Origin: Brevundimonas diminuta
GTDB taxonomy: Bacteria; Pseudomonadota; Alphaproteobacteria; Caulobacterales; Caulobacteraceae
Direction: 5' to 3'
NCBI RefSeq assembly: GCF_022654015.1
Contig: NZ_CP073063.1
Span: forward strand, 1,922,001-1,986,000
Length of the DNA stretch: 64,000 nt
The position numbers and the translations under genes were made by a program. Of the stretch, positions 39,147 through 48,701 are shown piece by piece. The notes beneath the pieces were generated by a model. The model was not told the origin of the DNA, did not search any database, and saw only the letters and a program-made list of their open reading frames with translations. How positions within the stretch are numbered: the first letter of the stretch is position 1; the number at the start of each line of letters is the position of its first letter.

Positions 39147-40223
39147 TTGCCAGCCCCAGTTACGATCTCGCTTGACGCCATGGGCGGCGATCACGGGCCC
39201 TCCGTCGTCGTTCCCGGCATCCGCAGCTATATCCGCACCCATGACGGCGAGGGGGCTCGCTTCCTGCTTCATGGCGACGAGGCCAAGATCGCGCCGGAGC
39301 TGGCGCGTTGCGGGCTGGCGGCGGACATCTGCGAAATCCGTCACACCGACAAGGTCGTGGCCATGGATGAAAAGCCGGCCCAGGCCATGCGCCGCGGCAA
39401 GGGCTCCAGCCTGTGGAACGCCATCGAGGCGGTGAAGACGGGTCAGGCGGGCGGCGTCGTCTCGGCCGGCAACACCGGCGCCCTGATGGCGATCTCGAAA
39501 CTGATTCTTCGGATGTCTGCGCCCGGGCTTGAGCGTCCGGCCATCGTCGCCAGTTGGCCCACCTTCAAGGGCCACACGGCGGTTCTGGACGTCGGCGCCA
39601 ACATCGGCAGCGATGCGGAGCAGCTAATCGAGTTCGCCATCATGGGCGAAGCCTTCCAGTCGGCCGTGCGCGGCATCGCGCGCCCGACCATCGGCCTGTT
39701 GAACGTCGGCTCGGAAGACATGAAGGGCAACGAACAGGTCAAGGAGGCGCACGCCATCCTGCGCGATGGACCGTTCGACCTGAACTATCACGGCTTCGTC
39801 GAGGGCGACGATATCGCCAAGGGCACGGTGGACGTGGTGGTGACCGACGGCTTCACCGGGAACATCGCGCTGAAAACCGCCGAAGGCACAGCGCGCTACA
39901 TTTCCGCTCTGCTGAAAGAGGCCCTGACCTCGAACCTGCAATCCAAGCTGGGCGCCGTCATCGCCATGCCCGCGCTGAAGAAGATGCGCCAGAAGATCGA
40001 CCCCAGCGCCATCAACGGCGGACCCCTGTTGGGCCTGAACGGTATTGTGGTGAAGAGCCATGGCGGCGCCGACGCCAAGGGCTTCGGCAACGCCATCCGC
40101 ATCGCTGTCGATCTGGCCCGCAGCGACTATATGAGCAAGGTGGGGGACAACCTGGGCAAGCTGGACGCGGTGTTCGACCATGCCGCCAAGCCCGCCGCAG
40201 CCGTGGGAGAATCCCTGCAGTGA
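39147..40223 (+). CDS. plsX: Phosphate acyltransferase PlsX
   Basis: PlsX converts acyl-ACP to acyl-phosphate for phospholipid synthesis. The TTG at 39147 is chosen: GAGAGG lies six bases upstream and the product (358 residues) begins just before the conserved ISLDAMGGDHGP. Other features: AGNTGALMA, VLDVGANIGSDAEQL and VTDGFTGNIALKT. The frame remains open upstream to 39063 without homology. It overlaps fabH by four bases. Confidence 0.95.
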   Translation: MPAPVTISLDAMGGDHGPSVVVPGIRSYIRTHDGEGARFLLHGDEAKIAPELARCGLAADICEIRHTDKVVAMDEKPAQAMRRGKGSSLWNAIEAVKTGQAGGVVSAGNTGALMAISKLILRMSAPGLERPAIVASWPTFKGHTAVLDVGANIGSDAEQLIEFAIMGEAFQSAVRGIARPTIGLLNVGSEDMKGNEQVKEAHAILRDGPFDLNYHGFVEGDDIAKGTVDVVVTDGFTGNIALKTAEGTARYISALLKEALTSNLQSKLGAVIAMPALKKMRQKIDPSAINGGPLLGLNGIVVKSHGGADAKGFGNAIRIAVDLARSDYMSKVGDNLGKLDAVFDHAAKPAAAVGESLQ

Positions 40224-41197
40224 CCGTTACCCGCAGCGCCGTGACCGGCGTCGGCTCTTATCTGCCGGACGAGATCGTCACCAACGCCGACCTGGCCAAG
40301 TTCGTCGACACGTCCGACGAATGGATTCAGGAGCGGACCGGCATCAAGCAGCGTCATAAGGCGCGCGATGACCAGCCGACCAGCGATCTCGCGGTCGAGG
40401 CCGCCAAGAAGGCGCTCGCCGACGCGGGCAAGGCGGCGGCCGATGTCGACCTGATTATCGTGGCCACCACCACGCCCGACATGACCTTCCCGGCGGTCGC
40501 GTCGATCGTCCAGGCCAAGCTGGGCGCGGGCGTCGGCATCGCTTTTGACGTGCAAGCCGTCTGCTCCGGTTTCGTCTATGCGCTGAGCGTCGCCGACGGA
40601 TTCGTGGCGCGCGGCCTGTCGAAATGCGCCCTGGTGATCGGGGCCGAGGAGATGACGCGGCTGATGGACTGGACCGACCGGACCACCTGCGTCCTGTTCG
40701 GCGACGGGGCCGGCGCTGTGGTGCTGGAACCGCGCGAAGGGCAGGGGACATCGGACGACCAGGGCATGCTGGGATTCGCCTTACGGGCCGACGGGTCCAA
40801 GACCGATCTGCTCTACGTCGATGGCGGCCCGGCGACGACCGGCACCGTTGGCCACCTGCGCATGGCCGGAAACCAGGTCTTCCGTCATGCCGTCGTGAAC
40901 ATCGCAGAAGGCATCACGGCCGCCTGCGCCGCCGCTGACATTCAGATCGCGGATGTCGATTGGTTCGTGCCGCACCAGGCCAACCAGAGAATCATCAAGG
41001 GCGTCGGCGACCGGTTGGGTTTGGACGAGAACAAGGTGATCTCCACCGTCGCCACCCACGCCAACACCTCGGCCGCCTCCATCCCGCTGGCGCTGGACGC
41101 CGCGATCCAGGATGGCCGAATCAAGAAGGGCGATATGGTGCTGCTTGAAGCGATGGGCGGCGGCCTGACCTGGGGCGCCTGCGCGCTTCGGCTCTAA
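40220..41197 (+). CDS. fabH: 3-oxoacyl-[ACP] synthase III
   Basis: FabH starts fatty-acid synthesis by joining acetyl-CoA and malonyl-ACP. The 325-residue product starts at GTG in a GTGA overlap with plsX. The catalytic triad is visible: Cys in VQAVCSGF, His in VPHQANQR and Asn in THANTSAAS. VTGVGSYLPDEIVTN and the end GGGLTWGACALRL are typical. Confidence 0.97.
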   Translation: MTVTRSAVTGVGSYLPDEIVTNADLAKFVDTSDEWIQERTGIKQRHKARDDQPTSDLAVEAAKKALADAGKAAADVDLIIVATTTPDMTFPAVASIVQAKLGAGVGIAFDVQAVCSGFVYALSVADGFVARGLSKCALVIGAEEMTRLMDWTDRTTCVLFGDGAGAVVLEPREGQGTSDDQGMLGFALRADGSKTDLLYVDGGPATTGTVGHLRMAGNQVFRHAVVNIAEGITAACAAADIQIADVDWFVPHQANQRIIKGVGDRLGLDENKVISTVATHANTSAASIPLALDAAIQDGRIKKGDMVLLEAMGGGLTWGACALRL

Positions 41198-41274
41198 TCG
41201 ACATCGAGGCATTGATTTTTCGGGGGCTTTGCGCCCCTATGGATGCGAGCGGATCGCATGACAGCGGGGATATG

Positions 41275-41583
41275 ATGGCAGGCCAACAGACCGTGACGCG
41301 CGCCGACTTGTGCGAAGCCGTGCATGAAGAGGTCGGCCTGTCGCGTCAGGAATGCTCCAGCCTGGTCGAACGCACCCTGGAACTGATCGTCGAATCGCTC
41401 GAGCGCGGCGAGACGGTGAAACTGTCCGGGTTCGGCGTCTTCCAGGTTCGCGAGAAGCGCGCGCGCATGGGCCGCAATCCCAAGACGGGCGAACCGGCGG
41501 CGATCAATCCGCGCCGGGTCATCAGCTTCCGCGCCTCGCAAATCATGAAAAGCCGGGTTCACGACGCCGTCGTCGAGGCCTGA
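41275..41583 (+). CDS. ihfA: Integration host factor subunit alpha
   Basis: IHF-alpha bends DNA as a heterodimer with IHF-beta. The 102-residue product begins [12 protein letters not shown]; the adjacent ATG at 41272 is an alternative. It has the HU/IHF fold with the beta-arm [16 protein letters not shown] and the [15 protein letters not shown] strand pair. It lies in the conserved plsX-fabH-ihfA-merR series. Confidence 0.96.
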   Translation: MAGQQTVTRADLCEAVHEEVGLSRQECSSLVERTLELIVESLERGETVKLSGFGVFQVREKRARMGRNPKTGEPAAINPRRVISFRASQIMKSRVHDAVVEA

Positions 41584-41588
41584 TCGCG

Positions 41589-41996
41589 GTGGCCAAGAGC
41601 GCCGACGCCTTCCGAACCATTTCTGAAGCGGCCGAAGAGGTCGGTGCACCGCAGCATGTTTTGCGGTTCTGGGAAACGAAGTTCGATTTCGTCACGCCTG
41701 TGAAGCGGGCCGGCGGTCGGCGCTTTTATCGGCCTCAGGACATCGCGGTGCTGAAGGCGGTCAAACGCCTGCTGCACGATGACGGGCTGACGATTCGCGG
41801 CGTCCAGCGTCTGCACAAGGAACAGGGGCTGAAAAAGCTGATCGGGGCGGAGGCCGCCGCACTGATCGACGACGGCGATGTCACGATGTCTGCGCCGACG
41901 TCAGATGCCACGCGCGCGGAAACCTCGAAATTGCATCAGGTTCTGGCCGATCTGGAGCAGGCCAAAGCGCGTCTGGACGCCGTTCTTTCACGGTAG
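41589..41996 (+). CDS. MerR family transcriptional regulator
   Basis: The 135-residue product starts at GTG 41589, five bases after the ihfA stop. It has the winged helix-turn-helix of MerR ([22 protein letters not shown], then [14 protein letters not shown]) and a C-terminal helical, probably dimerising, region after about residue 90. There is no Cys-based effector site. This short MerR type is consistently found after ihfA in alphaproteobacteria; its targets are not known from sequence. Confidence 0.93.
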   Translation: MAKSADAFRTISEAAEEVGAPQHVLRFWETKFDFVTPVKRAGGRRFYRPQDIAVLKAVKRLLHDDGLTIRGVQRLHKEQGLKKLIGAEAAALIDDGDVTMSAPTSDATRAETSKLHQVLADLEQAKARLDAVLSR

Positions 41997-42017
41997 GTGG
42001 AAAAGTCGTTTTAGCGT

Positions 42018-42046
42018 TTGCGGACAGCGGTCCCCCCGTCTATAGG
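42018..42046 (+). promoter_or_regulatory. Candidate promoter of tRNA-Pro(GGG)
   Basis: TTGCGG (42018-42023), a 17-base spacer and TATAGG (42041-42046), ten bases before the mature tRNA 5' end. Confidence 0.45.
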
Positions 42047-42055
42047 GAGCGCCTT

Positions 42056-42132
<77 letters not shown>

Positions 42133-42209
42133 TTCTTGAAAAAGAATGATGATGGTGGGGTCGTCCTTGCGGGCGGCCCCATCGCCGTATCTGGGGGCAG
42201 GTTCGGCGC

Positions 42210-42404
42210 TCAGCCGCGCTCGGCCCATCGCAGCAACGGGATGAGCGGCAGGCCCCAGGCGGTGCCGCCGATGCCGAAGAACAGGAAGTCGATCCCCTGA
42301 GACGGCGGCAGCATTCCGCGCAGGGCGATCAGGCCCCAGACCCAGAAAACGAGAAAGAGCAGCACGCCGATCGCGGCGACGAAGCGACGCAGACGCGGCG
42401 GCAT
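42210..42404 (-). CDS. DUF2842 family small membrane protein
   Basis: The 64-residue product starts [13 protein letters not shown]. It has two membrane helices (about residues 7-28 and 38-58) separated by [11 protein letters not shown] and ends [13 protein letters not shown], the pattern of DUF2842, an alphaproteobacterial family of unknown function found near ctaA. Its ATG shares one base with the preceding stop (TGATG). Confidence 0.85.
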   Translation of the reverse strand: MPPRLRRFVAAIGVLLFLVFWVWGLIALRGMLPPSQGIDFLFFGIGGTAWGLPLIPLLRWAERG

Positions 42405-42655
42405 CAGCGCTTGTTCCGGAACAGGAAGAAGGCCACGAGACAGATGCCCGATCCCACGAACGCCCACGGCACCCAGACCCAGCTGTTCATCGTGCTGACC
42501 GCGAAGACCCGCACCGCCAGAAACCACCCGCAGGCCAGGCCGATCCCGGACACAAGGCTTGTGCCGCCGAAGCCGCGCCGGCCCGTCAGAAGGTCCGCGA
42601 TCCAGGCCAGCAGCAGGCCGCCTGCGACGGCGGCGGCGATATCGGCGTATTGCAA
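42404..42655 (-). CDS. Hypothetical small membrane protein upstream of DUF2842 gene
   Basis: The 83-residue product has about three hydrophobic segments (residues 5-22, 31-49 and 58-78) joined by short loops including [11 protein letters not shown], and a basic end RNKR. The [20 protein letters not shown] pattern faintly recalls GlsB/YeaQ-type small membrane proteins, but I would not assign it. It is coupled to the DUF2842 gene by a one-base overlap and is divergent from ctaA. Confidence 0.72.
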   Translation of the reverse strand: MQYADIAAAVAGGLLLAWIADLLTGRRGFGGTSLVSGIGLACGWFLAVRVFAVSTMNSWVWVPWAFVGSGICLVAFFLFRNKR

Positions 42656-42789
42656 CCCTGATCTCCTGCGGCGACAGCGCCGTTAACTCAATCCGACTCG
42701 ATCTTGTCGCTTGGGGCGGGCATACCGCACCGGTCGCGTCTGGTCTTCGTTCGACGCGACACCATATCCGGGTCAGTGTCAGGCGTCGA

Positions 42790-43890
42790 ATGAACCGTTT
42801 CGGAAATCCAGATCGTAACCGCGCCGTCGCCGTATGGCTGTTCGCCACGGCCGCCGTCGTCTTCCTGATGGTGGTGATCGGCGGCATCACGCGGCTGACG
42901 GGCTCGGGCCTGTCGATCACGGAGTGGAAGCCCATCATGGGCGCGATTCCGCCTCTGAACGACGCGCAGTGGGCCGAGGCATTCGAGAAGTACAAGCAGA
43001 TCCCGCAGTATGCGCAGGTCAACGCCGGCATGAGCCTGGGCGAGTTTCAGGGCATCTTCTGGTGGGAATGGCTGCACCGGCTGATCGGGCGTCTGGTGGG
43101 TATGGTGTTCGCCCTGCCGCTGATCGTCTTCCTGCTATGCCGTCTGGCGCCGGCCCGGTCGGTCTTCCACCAGTGGGCGATGCCTGATCGCCTGATCTGG
43201 CGTTGTGTCCTGCTTCTGGCCCTGGGCGGCCTTCAGGGTCTGATCGGATGGTGGATGGTGTCCAGCGGCCTATCCGAGCGTGTCAGCGTGGCGCCGGAGC
43301 GTCTGGCGACGCACCTGGGCCTGGCGTTCGTCCTTTTCGCGGCCCTGATCTGGACGGGGCTGGAGGCCTGGAACGGTGAAGATCACGGCCGCCCGCCGTC
43401 GGGCTGGGCGAGGGGCGCCGGCCTGCTGCTGGGCGCGGTCTTCCTGCAATGTCTGCTGGGCGCCCTGGTTGCGGGCGGTCATGCGGGGCTGGTCTATACC
43501 GACTGGCCACTGATGAACGGCGCCGTTTTGCCGCCGGCCGACTGGAGCCTGGGCGCGGCCGCCTTCCTGCACGATCAGGCGCTGACGCAGTTCAATCACC
43601 GTCTGGTCGCCTATGGTCTGCTGATCGCCGTCAGCATCTATGCCTTCCAGGCCTGGCGCTGGCGCGTGGCGGAGGGGATGGGCTTCGGCGCCTTCACGCT
43701 TGCGGGTGTGGTCTGGTTCCAGGCTCTGCTTGGGATCGTGACGCTGGTGCACGCGGTTCCGGTGTGGCTGGGTGTGCTGCACCAGGCAGGCGCCGCGATC
43801 GTGCTGGCGACGGCCACCGTGAACCTGTGGTTGGTGCTGCGGGCTCAGCCGCGCATATTCATGTCCGGACCGAGGACCATGGGCCTCTGA
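42790..43890 (+). CDS. ctaA: Haem A synthase (COX15/CtaA)
   Basis: CtaA oxidises haem O to haem A for aa3-type cytochrome oxidase. The 366-residue product starts at ATG 42790 ([11 protein letters not shown]). It has eight predicted helices with the conserved His residues in [27 protein letters not shown] and LHQAGAAI, and the [19 protein letters not shown] loop typical of type 2 (proteobacterial and mitochondrial) enzymes. Its 3' end overlaps the convergent PhoX-like gene by 32 bases. Confidence 0.96.
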   Translation: MNRFGNPDRNRAVAVWLFATAAVVFLMVVIGGITRLTGSGLSITEWKPIMGAIPPLNDAQWAEAFEKYKQIPQYAQVNAGMSLGEFQGIFWWEWLHRLIGRLVGMVFALPLIVFLLCRLAPARSVFHQWAMPDRLIWRCVLLLALGGLQGLIGWWMVSSGLSERVSVAPERLATHLGLAFVLFAALIWTGLEAWNGEDHGRPPSGWARGAGLLLGAVFLQCLLGALVAGGHAGLVYTDWPLMNGAVLPPADWSLGAAAFLHDQALTQFNHRLVAYGLLIAVSIYAFQAWRWRVAEGMGFGAFTLAGVVWFQALLGIVTLVHAVPVWLGVLHQAGAAIVLATATVNLWLVLRAQPRIFMSGPRTMGL

Positions 43891-45244
43891 TCGCCAGGGT
43901 CATGCCGGGGTACATGATGTTGACGAACAGCACTTCGCCATCCGGCGAGAAGCAGGCGCCGGCGAACTCGGAATTGCCGGTGAAGACGTTGCGGCCGATC
44001 GTATAGACCTTGCCCTCTGGCGTGACGCCTTTCAGGTGGTTGCGGACGTCCGAGGAATAGTTGTCCTCGCACAGGATCAGGTGTCCCCAAGGCGCGACGG
44101 TGATGTTGTCGGCCATGTTCATCGTCTTCGGGTCCGTGCTTTCCACGAACAACTGAAGCCGGTCCGGCGCGCCGTTCAGGCCGGGAACCAGTCGCATGAC
44201 CTGGCCGCGGCGGATCGGTCCGCCCGAGGTTGCGGTGAAATACAGTTCGTCGTCGCCCCACCAGACGCCTTCGCCCCGCGCCACCCAGGCCGCGCCGGCC
44301 GCATGACCGCGCTTAGCCAGGTCGCCATTGGGAGATTCGACGTCGTCCAGATCGATCCATTCGATCTCCTTCCAGTCTCCGACAGCCCAGGTGCGCCCAT
44401 CCTGATTGCGGGTGTCGGCCGACGGCGCGCCCTTCCAGGCCATCGCCTGAAGCCGGCCGCCCTCGGTCAGCTTGCCGGGCGCATTGGGAATGAAGCGATA
44501 GAACAGGCCGGCGTTGTCGTCTTCGGTCAGATAGACGATGCCGGTGCGGGGGTCGACGCAGACGGCCTCGTGATCGAAGCGACCCATGGCCTTGAGCGGC
44601 ACGGGATCGACCAGGCCGGTCGCGGTCGCCGGCACTTCGAAGACCCACCCGTGGGCCTTGGTCACATCGGCGTCGGCCGGCATCTCCAGCGTTTCCTCGC
44701 AGGTCAGCCAACTGCCCCACGGCGTCGGGCCGCCGCAGCAGTTGGTGGAGGTTCCGGCCAGCGTCAGATGTCGGCTGACCATCCGGCAGGTCGCCAGATC
44801 ATAGATGATGGTGGAACAGCCGCCGGGCAGGGGGCGGCCATTTTTGTAGGTGTCGTAGCCTTTGGTGGCGTCCAGCAGGTGAAGCCGTTCCTCACGAAAT
44901 CCGCCGGGACCGAGGTTGCGATGCAGGCCGCTGGAGCCTTTCAGCTCGTGATTGACGACCAGGGCCACGCGAGACCCTTCCAGCGGGAAACAGGCCATTC
45001 CGTCGGGCTGTCCGGGAGCGAACAGGCCGTCGTCCATCGTGTCGCCGCTCTGGGCCACGACCTGATAGGAAAAGCCTTCGGGCAGATCGAGCAAGCGATT
45101 GGGATCGCGCAGCAGCGGGCCGTAGCCATGGACATCGTTGACGTAGGTCTCTTCACCCGCCGTCTGAGCGGCGGCGTGACGCGCCAGTCCCGAGAAGGCG
45201 GCGGCGGCGCCCGTGGCGATCAGGCCGCGACGATGAAAGATCAT
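43859..45244 (-). CDS. PhoX-family (DUF839) secreted protein
   Basis: The 461-residue product has a twin-arginine-type signal ([16 protein letters not shown], cleavage near RHAAAQ) and a beta-propeller DUF839/PhoX domain: [43 protein letters not shown] and [10 protein letters not shown] are visible. PhoX enzymes are Ca/Fe-dependent alkaline phosphatases exported folded by Tat; the conserved Glu and Cys residues (NHE, CEE) suggest metal binding is kept, but many DUF839 proteins have no tested activity. Monocistronic. Confidence 0.88.
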   Translation of the reverse strand: MIFHRRGLIATGAAAAFSGLARHAAAQTAGEETYVNDVHGYGPLLRDPNRLLDLPEGFSYQVVAQSGDTMDDGLFAPGQPDGMACFPLEGSRVALVVNHELKGSSGLHRNLGPGGFREERLHLLDATKGYDTYKNGRPLPGGCSTIIYDLATCRMVSRHLTLAGTSTNCCGGPTPWGSWLTCEETLEMPADADVTKAHGWVFEVPATATGLVDPVPLKAMGRFDHEAVCVDPRTGIVYLTEDDNAGLFYRFIPNAPGKLTEGGRLQAMAWKGAPSADTRNQDGRTWAVGDWKEIEWIDLDDVESPNGDLAKRGHAAGAAWVARGEGVWWGDDELYFTATSGGPIRRGQVMRLVPGLNGAPDRLQLFVESTDPKTMNMADNITVAPWGHLILCEDNYSSDVRNHLKGVTPEGKVYTIGRNVFTGNSEFAGACFSPDGEVLFVNIMYPGMTLAIRGPWSSVRT

Positions 45245-45365
45245 GAAGGGGCTCCAGAGCTGTCGCCGTTGCGATGCCCGCCTATAATCATGGTTTGACG
45301 ACGTTTTATGTTACGCCGTAACGCTGCATGACCTTTTCGCATCAGGTATTTTAATACCGCATTTG

Positions 45366-45388
45366 AAAAACCGCCTTTAAACAAGGCG
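45366..45388 (-). terminator. Leftward terminator-like hairpin in a divergent intergenic region
   Basis: CGCCTT (45372-45377) pairs with AAGGCG (45383-45388) around a 5-base loop; on the leftward strand it is followed by GTTTTT. It sits between divergent phoX-like and rplM genes, where a leftward terminator is not expected. Confidence 0.4.
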
Positions 45389-45417
45389 TTGTGGCAAATG
45401 TGGTGTTGTCGTGTGCG

Positions 45418-45446
45418 TTGACGCGACCAATCGTCTCCTGTATCAG
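45418..45446 (+). promoter_or_regulatory. Promoter of rplM-rpsI
   Basis: TTGACG (45418-45423), a 17-base spacer and TATCAG (45441-45446), about 55 bases ahead of the rplM start. The rest of the 262-base gap holds two further short palindromes, GTTACG-C-CGTAAC near 45313 and GGTATT-TT-AATACC near 45344, of unknown role. Confidence 0.6.
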
Positions 45447-45506
45447 CGCGCCTTCATTCGGTTCCCTCGGGGGCCGGACCCGATTTTCGTCTCCAGGAAC
45501 CCCCTC

Positions 45507-45983
45507 ATGCTGAAGAGCACTACGGCTTCGTTGAAGCCGGCCGAGGTCGAGAAGAAGTGGATCCACATCGACGCCGAAGGCGTCGTGGTGGGCCGCCTCG
45601 CGACCTTCATCGCCAACCGTCTGCGCGGCAAGCACCGCGGCGACTACACCCCGCACGTCGATTGCGGCGACTATGTCGTGGTCACCAACGTCGACAAGGT
45701 GGTGTTCACCGGCAAGAAGAACACCGACAAGATCTACTATCGCCACACCGGTCACCCGGGCGGCGTCAAGTCAACCACGCCTGAGAAGGTTCTGGGCGGC
45801 CGCTTCCCCGAGCGCGTGCTTGAAAAGGCCGTCGAGCGCATGCTGCCCAAGGAAAGCCCCTTGGCCCGCAAGCAGATGACGCACCTGCGCCTGTTCGCCG
45901 GCGCCGCGCACGACCACGAAGCCCAGCAACCGGAAACGATCGACTTCAAGTCGGCGTCGCCCAAGAACACCCGGAGCGTCTGA
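45507..45983 (+). CDS. rplM: 50S ribosomal protein L13
   Basis: The 158-residue product starts at ATG 45507 behind an AGGAA ribosome site. L13 is an early 50S assembly protein. [47 protein letters not shown] and [21 protein letters not shown] are conserved. rpsI follows two bases after the stop. Confidence 0.98.
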   Translation: MLKSTTASLKPAEVEKKWIHIDAEGVVVGRLATFIANRLRGKHRGDYTPHVDCGDYVVVTNVDKVVFTGKKNTDKIYYRHTGHPGGVKSTTPEKVLGGRFPERVLEKAVERMLPKESPLARKQMTHLRLFAGAAHDHEAQQPETIDFKSASPKNTRSV

Positions 45984-45985
45984 GC

Positions 45986-46480
45986 ATGACCGACGTGACC
46001 AACACCGAAACCGCCACCGGCTTCGACGCCCTGAAGGGCCTGAGCTCTTCGGTCGAGAACGACGCGCCCGTCTATGTCCAGAAGCTGGACGCCCAAGGCC
46101 GCGCCTATTCGACCGGCAAGCGCAAGAACGCCATCGCTCGCGTCTGGGTGAAGCCCGGCACCGGCAAGATCACCATCAACGGCAAGGACCAAGAGCAGTA
46201 TTTCGCTCGTCCCGTGCTGCGCATGATGATCGCTCAGCCGCTGACCGTCTCGGACCGCGCCACGCAGTATGACGTGATCTGCACCGTCGAAGGTTCGGGT
46301 CTGTCGGGTCAGGCCGGCGCCATTCGCCACGGCCTGTCGCACGCCCTGACGCACTTCGAACCGGAACTGCGCAAGGTCCTGAAGCCGCACGGCTTCCTGA
46401 CCCGCGACAGCCGCGTCGTCGAGCGCAAGAAGTACGGCCGCGCCAAGGCTCGCCGCAGCTTCCAGTTCTCGAAGCGCTAA
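45986..46480 (+). CDS. rpsI: 30S ribosomal protein S9
   Basis: The 164-residue product has an N-terminal extension of about 35 residues, usual in alphaproteobacteria, before the S9 core ([38 protein letters not shown]) and the basic tail [17 protein letters not shown] that reaches tRNA in the P site. It is followed by a strong terminator. Confidence 0.98.
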   Translation: MTDVTNTETATGFDALKGLSSSVENDAPVYVQKLDAQGRAYSTGKRKNAIARVWVKPGTGKITINGKDQEQYFARPVLRMMIAQPLTVSDRATQYDVICTVEGSGLSGQAGAIRHGLSHALTHFEPELRKVLKPHGFLTRDSRVVERKKYGRAKARRSFQFSKR

Positions 46481-46504
46481 TCGCGTTCACGCGGTTTGGA
46501 TTTG

Positions 46505-46537
46505 GGGCGCTTCGGGGAGACCCGGAGCGCCCTTTTT
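46505..46537 (+). terminator. Rho-independent terminator after rpsI
   Basis: A 12-bp stem with one G-T pair (46505-46516 with 46521-46532), GAGA loop and a TTTTT tail. Confidence 0.92.
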
Positions 46538-46552
46538 CCTTGGAGATTGGCG

Positions 46553-46837
46553 ATGGAGACAACCGGAGAGATTGATCTCCCGTCTCGGGAAGAAGTTCTG
46601 TGCCGGATCCGTGAGCTTCGAGATGGTTCACTTTCAAATGAACAGATTGCAAAGTGGGCCGGAGATTTTGTGAGCGCTGATTGGCAGAGGGGTCTTGAAC
46701 CTCGCATAACCGATTGGCCCGTCTGGGAAATGCTAATCACGCTCTCAGGAGCAGATCTTCGGGACACTCCAACTTCCTATCTGCACGGACCCGAAAATTT
46801 TACTGCTTGGGAAAACGAGTTGTTGAACGCCCCATGA
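46553..46837 (+). CDS. Low-GC orphan protein between rpsI and argC
   Basis: The 94-residue product starts at ATG 46553 with GGAG seven bases upstream. It is acidic and helical: SREEVLCRIRELRDGSLSNEQIAKWAG, then WPVWEMLITLSGADL and ENFTAWENELL. Codon use is visibly less GC-rich (AAT, TTT, TTA-type and A/T-ending codons) than the flanking rpsI and argC, suggesting transfer. Similar short acidic proteins can be immunity-like or solo orphan proteins, but I cannot name a family. Its stop overlaps the argC start as ATGA, so argC translation may now depend on it. Confidence 0.8.
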   Translation: METTGEIDLPSREEVLCRIRELRDGSLSNEQIAKWAGDFVSADWQRGLEPRITDWPVWEMLITLSGADLRDTPTSYLHGPENFTAWENELLNAP

Positions 46838-47784
46838 CCCACACCATCTTCATCGACGGCGAGGCCGGCACCACGGGGCTGGAAATCCGCGAGCGGCTGG
46901 AAGCGCGCCCGGATCTGGAACTGCTGTTGCTGGGCGAGCGTCGTCGGGATGCGGATGCGCGGCGTGAGGCCCTGAACGGCGCCGACGCGGTGATCCTGTG
47001 TCTGCCCGACGATGCGGCGCGGGAAGCCGTGTCCATGATCGAAAACCCGTCGGTCAAGGTGATCGACGCCTCAACCGCCTATCGGGTCGCGCCGGGCTGG
47101 GCCTATGGCTTTCCTGAAATGGATGCCGGGCAGCGTGCGCTGATCGCGCGCGCTCAGTTCGTGTCGAACCCCGGCTGCTATCCCACGGGCTTCATCGGCC
47201 TGATGCGGCCGCTGGTGAAGGCGGGTCTGTTGCCCGCCAACTATCCGGTCACGGTCAATGCGGTCTCGGGCTATTCCGGCGGCGGCAAGGCCATGATCGC
47301 CGAGTTTGAGACGGCCCCAAAAGACAGCGGGGGCGCCACGACCGCCTACCGGGCCTATGGTCTGACGCTGAGGCATAAGCATGTGCCTGAAATGACCAAA
47401 CACACAGGTCTGAACCGAGACGTGCTGTTCACGCCGGCGGTTGGCAACTACCGCCAGGGCATGCTGGTCGAGGTTCCGCTGCATCTGACGGCTCTGCCGG
47501 AAACCCCCTCGGTCGAGCGGCTGCACGGCGCGCTGGTCGAGGCCTATGACGGCCAGCGGTTCGTCGAGGTCGCCGACCTGGAGGAGACCGAGGCCATGAC
47601 AGGCATCGAGCCCGAAGGCCTGAACGGCACCAACCGCCTGCGTTTGCACGTCTTCGGCGACCGCAATGGCGAGCAGGCGCGGCTGGTCGCCTTGCTCGAC
47701 AATCTGGGCAAGGGCGCTTCGGGCGCGGCCGTGCAGAACCTGAACATCATGCTAGGCCTGGATGAGGCGACCGGCCTGATCTGA
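46834..47784 (+). CDS. argC: N-acetyl-gamma-glutamyl-phosphate reductase (type 2)
   Basis: ArgC reduces N-acetylglutamyl phosphate to the semialdehyde in arginine synthesis. The 316-residue product begins MTHTIFIDGEAGTTGLEI; the short type 2 form is usual in this group. The catalytic Cys is in FVSNPGCYPTGF and the conserved His in RHKHVPEMTKHTGL. In relatives argC commonly follows rpsI directly. Confidence 0.96.
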   Translation: MTHTIFIDGEAGTTGLEIRERLEARPDLELLLLGERRRDADARREALNGADAVILCLPDDAAREAVSMIENPSVKVIDASTAYRVAPGWAYGFPEMDAGQRALIARAQFVSNPGCYPTGFIGLMRPLVKAGLLPANYPVTVNAVSGYSGGGKAMIAEFETAPKDSGGATTAYRAYGLTLRHKHVPEMTKHTGLNRDVLFTPAVGNYRQGMLVEVPLHLTALPETPSVERLHGALVEAYDGQRFVEVADLEETEAMTGIEPEGLNGTNRLRLHVFGDRNGEQARLVALLDNLGKGASGAAVQNLNIMLGLDEATGLI

Positions 47785-47823
47785 GGTCTGAAACCATTCG
47801 GCGGCATCCGTCGTATCAGGGAC

Positions 47824-48327
47824 ATGACCCAGTCCCTGATCCTGCATCGCCGGGGCCTCTTGTTGGGCGCCGGCGCGCTCGCCCTGTCCGCCTGTTCGCC
47901 AGAGACGTCCGAAGCCGGGGAGGGGCAGTACGCAGCCTCGCCCTATCGTCGGGTGTCCGATGCGGATTGGCGACGACGCTTAGGCGACGCCTCCTGGCGC
48001 GTGATGCGGCACGAGGGGACGGAGCGTCCCTATTTCAGCCCGTTGAACGATCAGCACGCGCGCGGGACGTTCGTCTGCAAGGGCTGCGATCTGCCGCTGT
48101 TTCGATCGCAGTGGAAGTTCGATTCCCACACCGGCTGGCCCAGCTTCTATGACGTGATCGCCGCCAATATCGGCAAGAAGCGTGACCTGGCCATCGGCAT
48201 TCCACGCACCGAATACCATTGCGCCCGCTGCCTGGGACACCAAGGGCATGTGTTCGACGACGGTCCGCGTCCGACGGGGCTGCGCTACTGCAACAACGGC
48301 GTGGCGCTGAAGTTCATATCGGCCTAG
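47824..48327 (+). CDS. msrB: Peptide methionine-R-sulfoxide reductase MsrB, exported lipoprotein form
   Basis: MsrB repairs R-methionine sulfoxide in proteins. The 167-residue product has a Tat-like start (LHRRGLLLGAG) and lipobox LSAC, so it acts at the outer or inner membrane face in the periplasm. The zinc Cys pairs are CKGC and CARC, and the catalytic Cys is in RYCNNGVALKF; SHTGWPSFYD is typical. It converges on a membrane protein gene with overlapping stops. Confidence 0.95.
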   Translation: MTQSLILHRRGLLLGAGALALSACSPETSEAGEGQYAASPYRRVSDADWRRRLGDASWRVMRHEGTERPYFSPLNDQHARGTFVCKGCDLPLFRSQWKFDSHTGWPSFYDVIAANIGKKRDLAIGIPRTEYHCARCLGHQGHVFDDGPRPTGLRYCNNGVALKFISA

Positions 48328-48701
48328 GCGCGAAGGGCGCGCACGGCTGAATCGACGGTCAGGCCGAAGATGACCGAGGCGATGATCACCAGCAGCCCAT
48401 AGTCGTGACCGGCGAAGACAACGGGCGCGCAGGCCATGGCGATGACGATCAATGGAAACAGCCCGGCCCAGACCGCCGTACCCGGCGTGCTGATGTGGAT
48501 CAGCGGCTGAGCGACCGGTCGTTTCATCGCGCGCGCCATCCGTTCGTTGAGCAGGACGAAGGCGGCCGCGCAGATGACGGCTGAGATCACATATTTGACC
48601 GTGTTGCCCGGTTCTCCGAACAGGCTGGCTGTCATGATCAGCAGGATCAAGGCGACGCCTGTGCTGACGGCGAGCAGGGCGTTGGGTTCGAGACGGTTCA
48701 A
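48324..48701 (-). CDS. Hypothetical four-helix membrane protein
   Basis: The 125-residue product has hydrophobic segments at about residues 8-28, 36-52, 76-95 and 99-117. It starts at a TTG overlapping the phaC stop (TTGA), so it is probably translated after phaC. No conserved motif or family recognised. Confidence 0.7.
   Translation of the reverse strand: MNRLEPNALLAVSTGVALILLIMTASLFGEPGNTVKYVISAVICAAAFVLLNERMARAMKRPVAQPLIHISTPGTAVWAGLFPLIVIAMACAPVVFAGHDYGLLVIIASVIFGLTVDSAVRALRA

Noticed and set aside
42133..42200. A GC-rich imperfect hairpin after tRNA-Pro(GGG)
   Set aside because: The stem is short with wobble pairs and has no T-tail; not strong enough to list as a terminator.
43859..45298. 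A rightward 420-residue frame over the PhoX-like gene
   Set aside because: Shadow of the DUF839 protein, without ribosome site or family features.
48324..48701. Leftward membrane frame as a PHA granule protein
   Set aside because: It follows phaC by overlap, but its four-helix pattern does not fit phasins, so I kept it as hypothetical.
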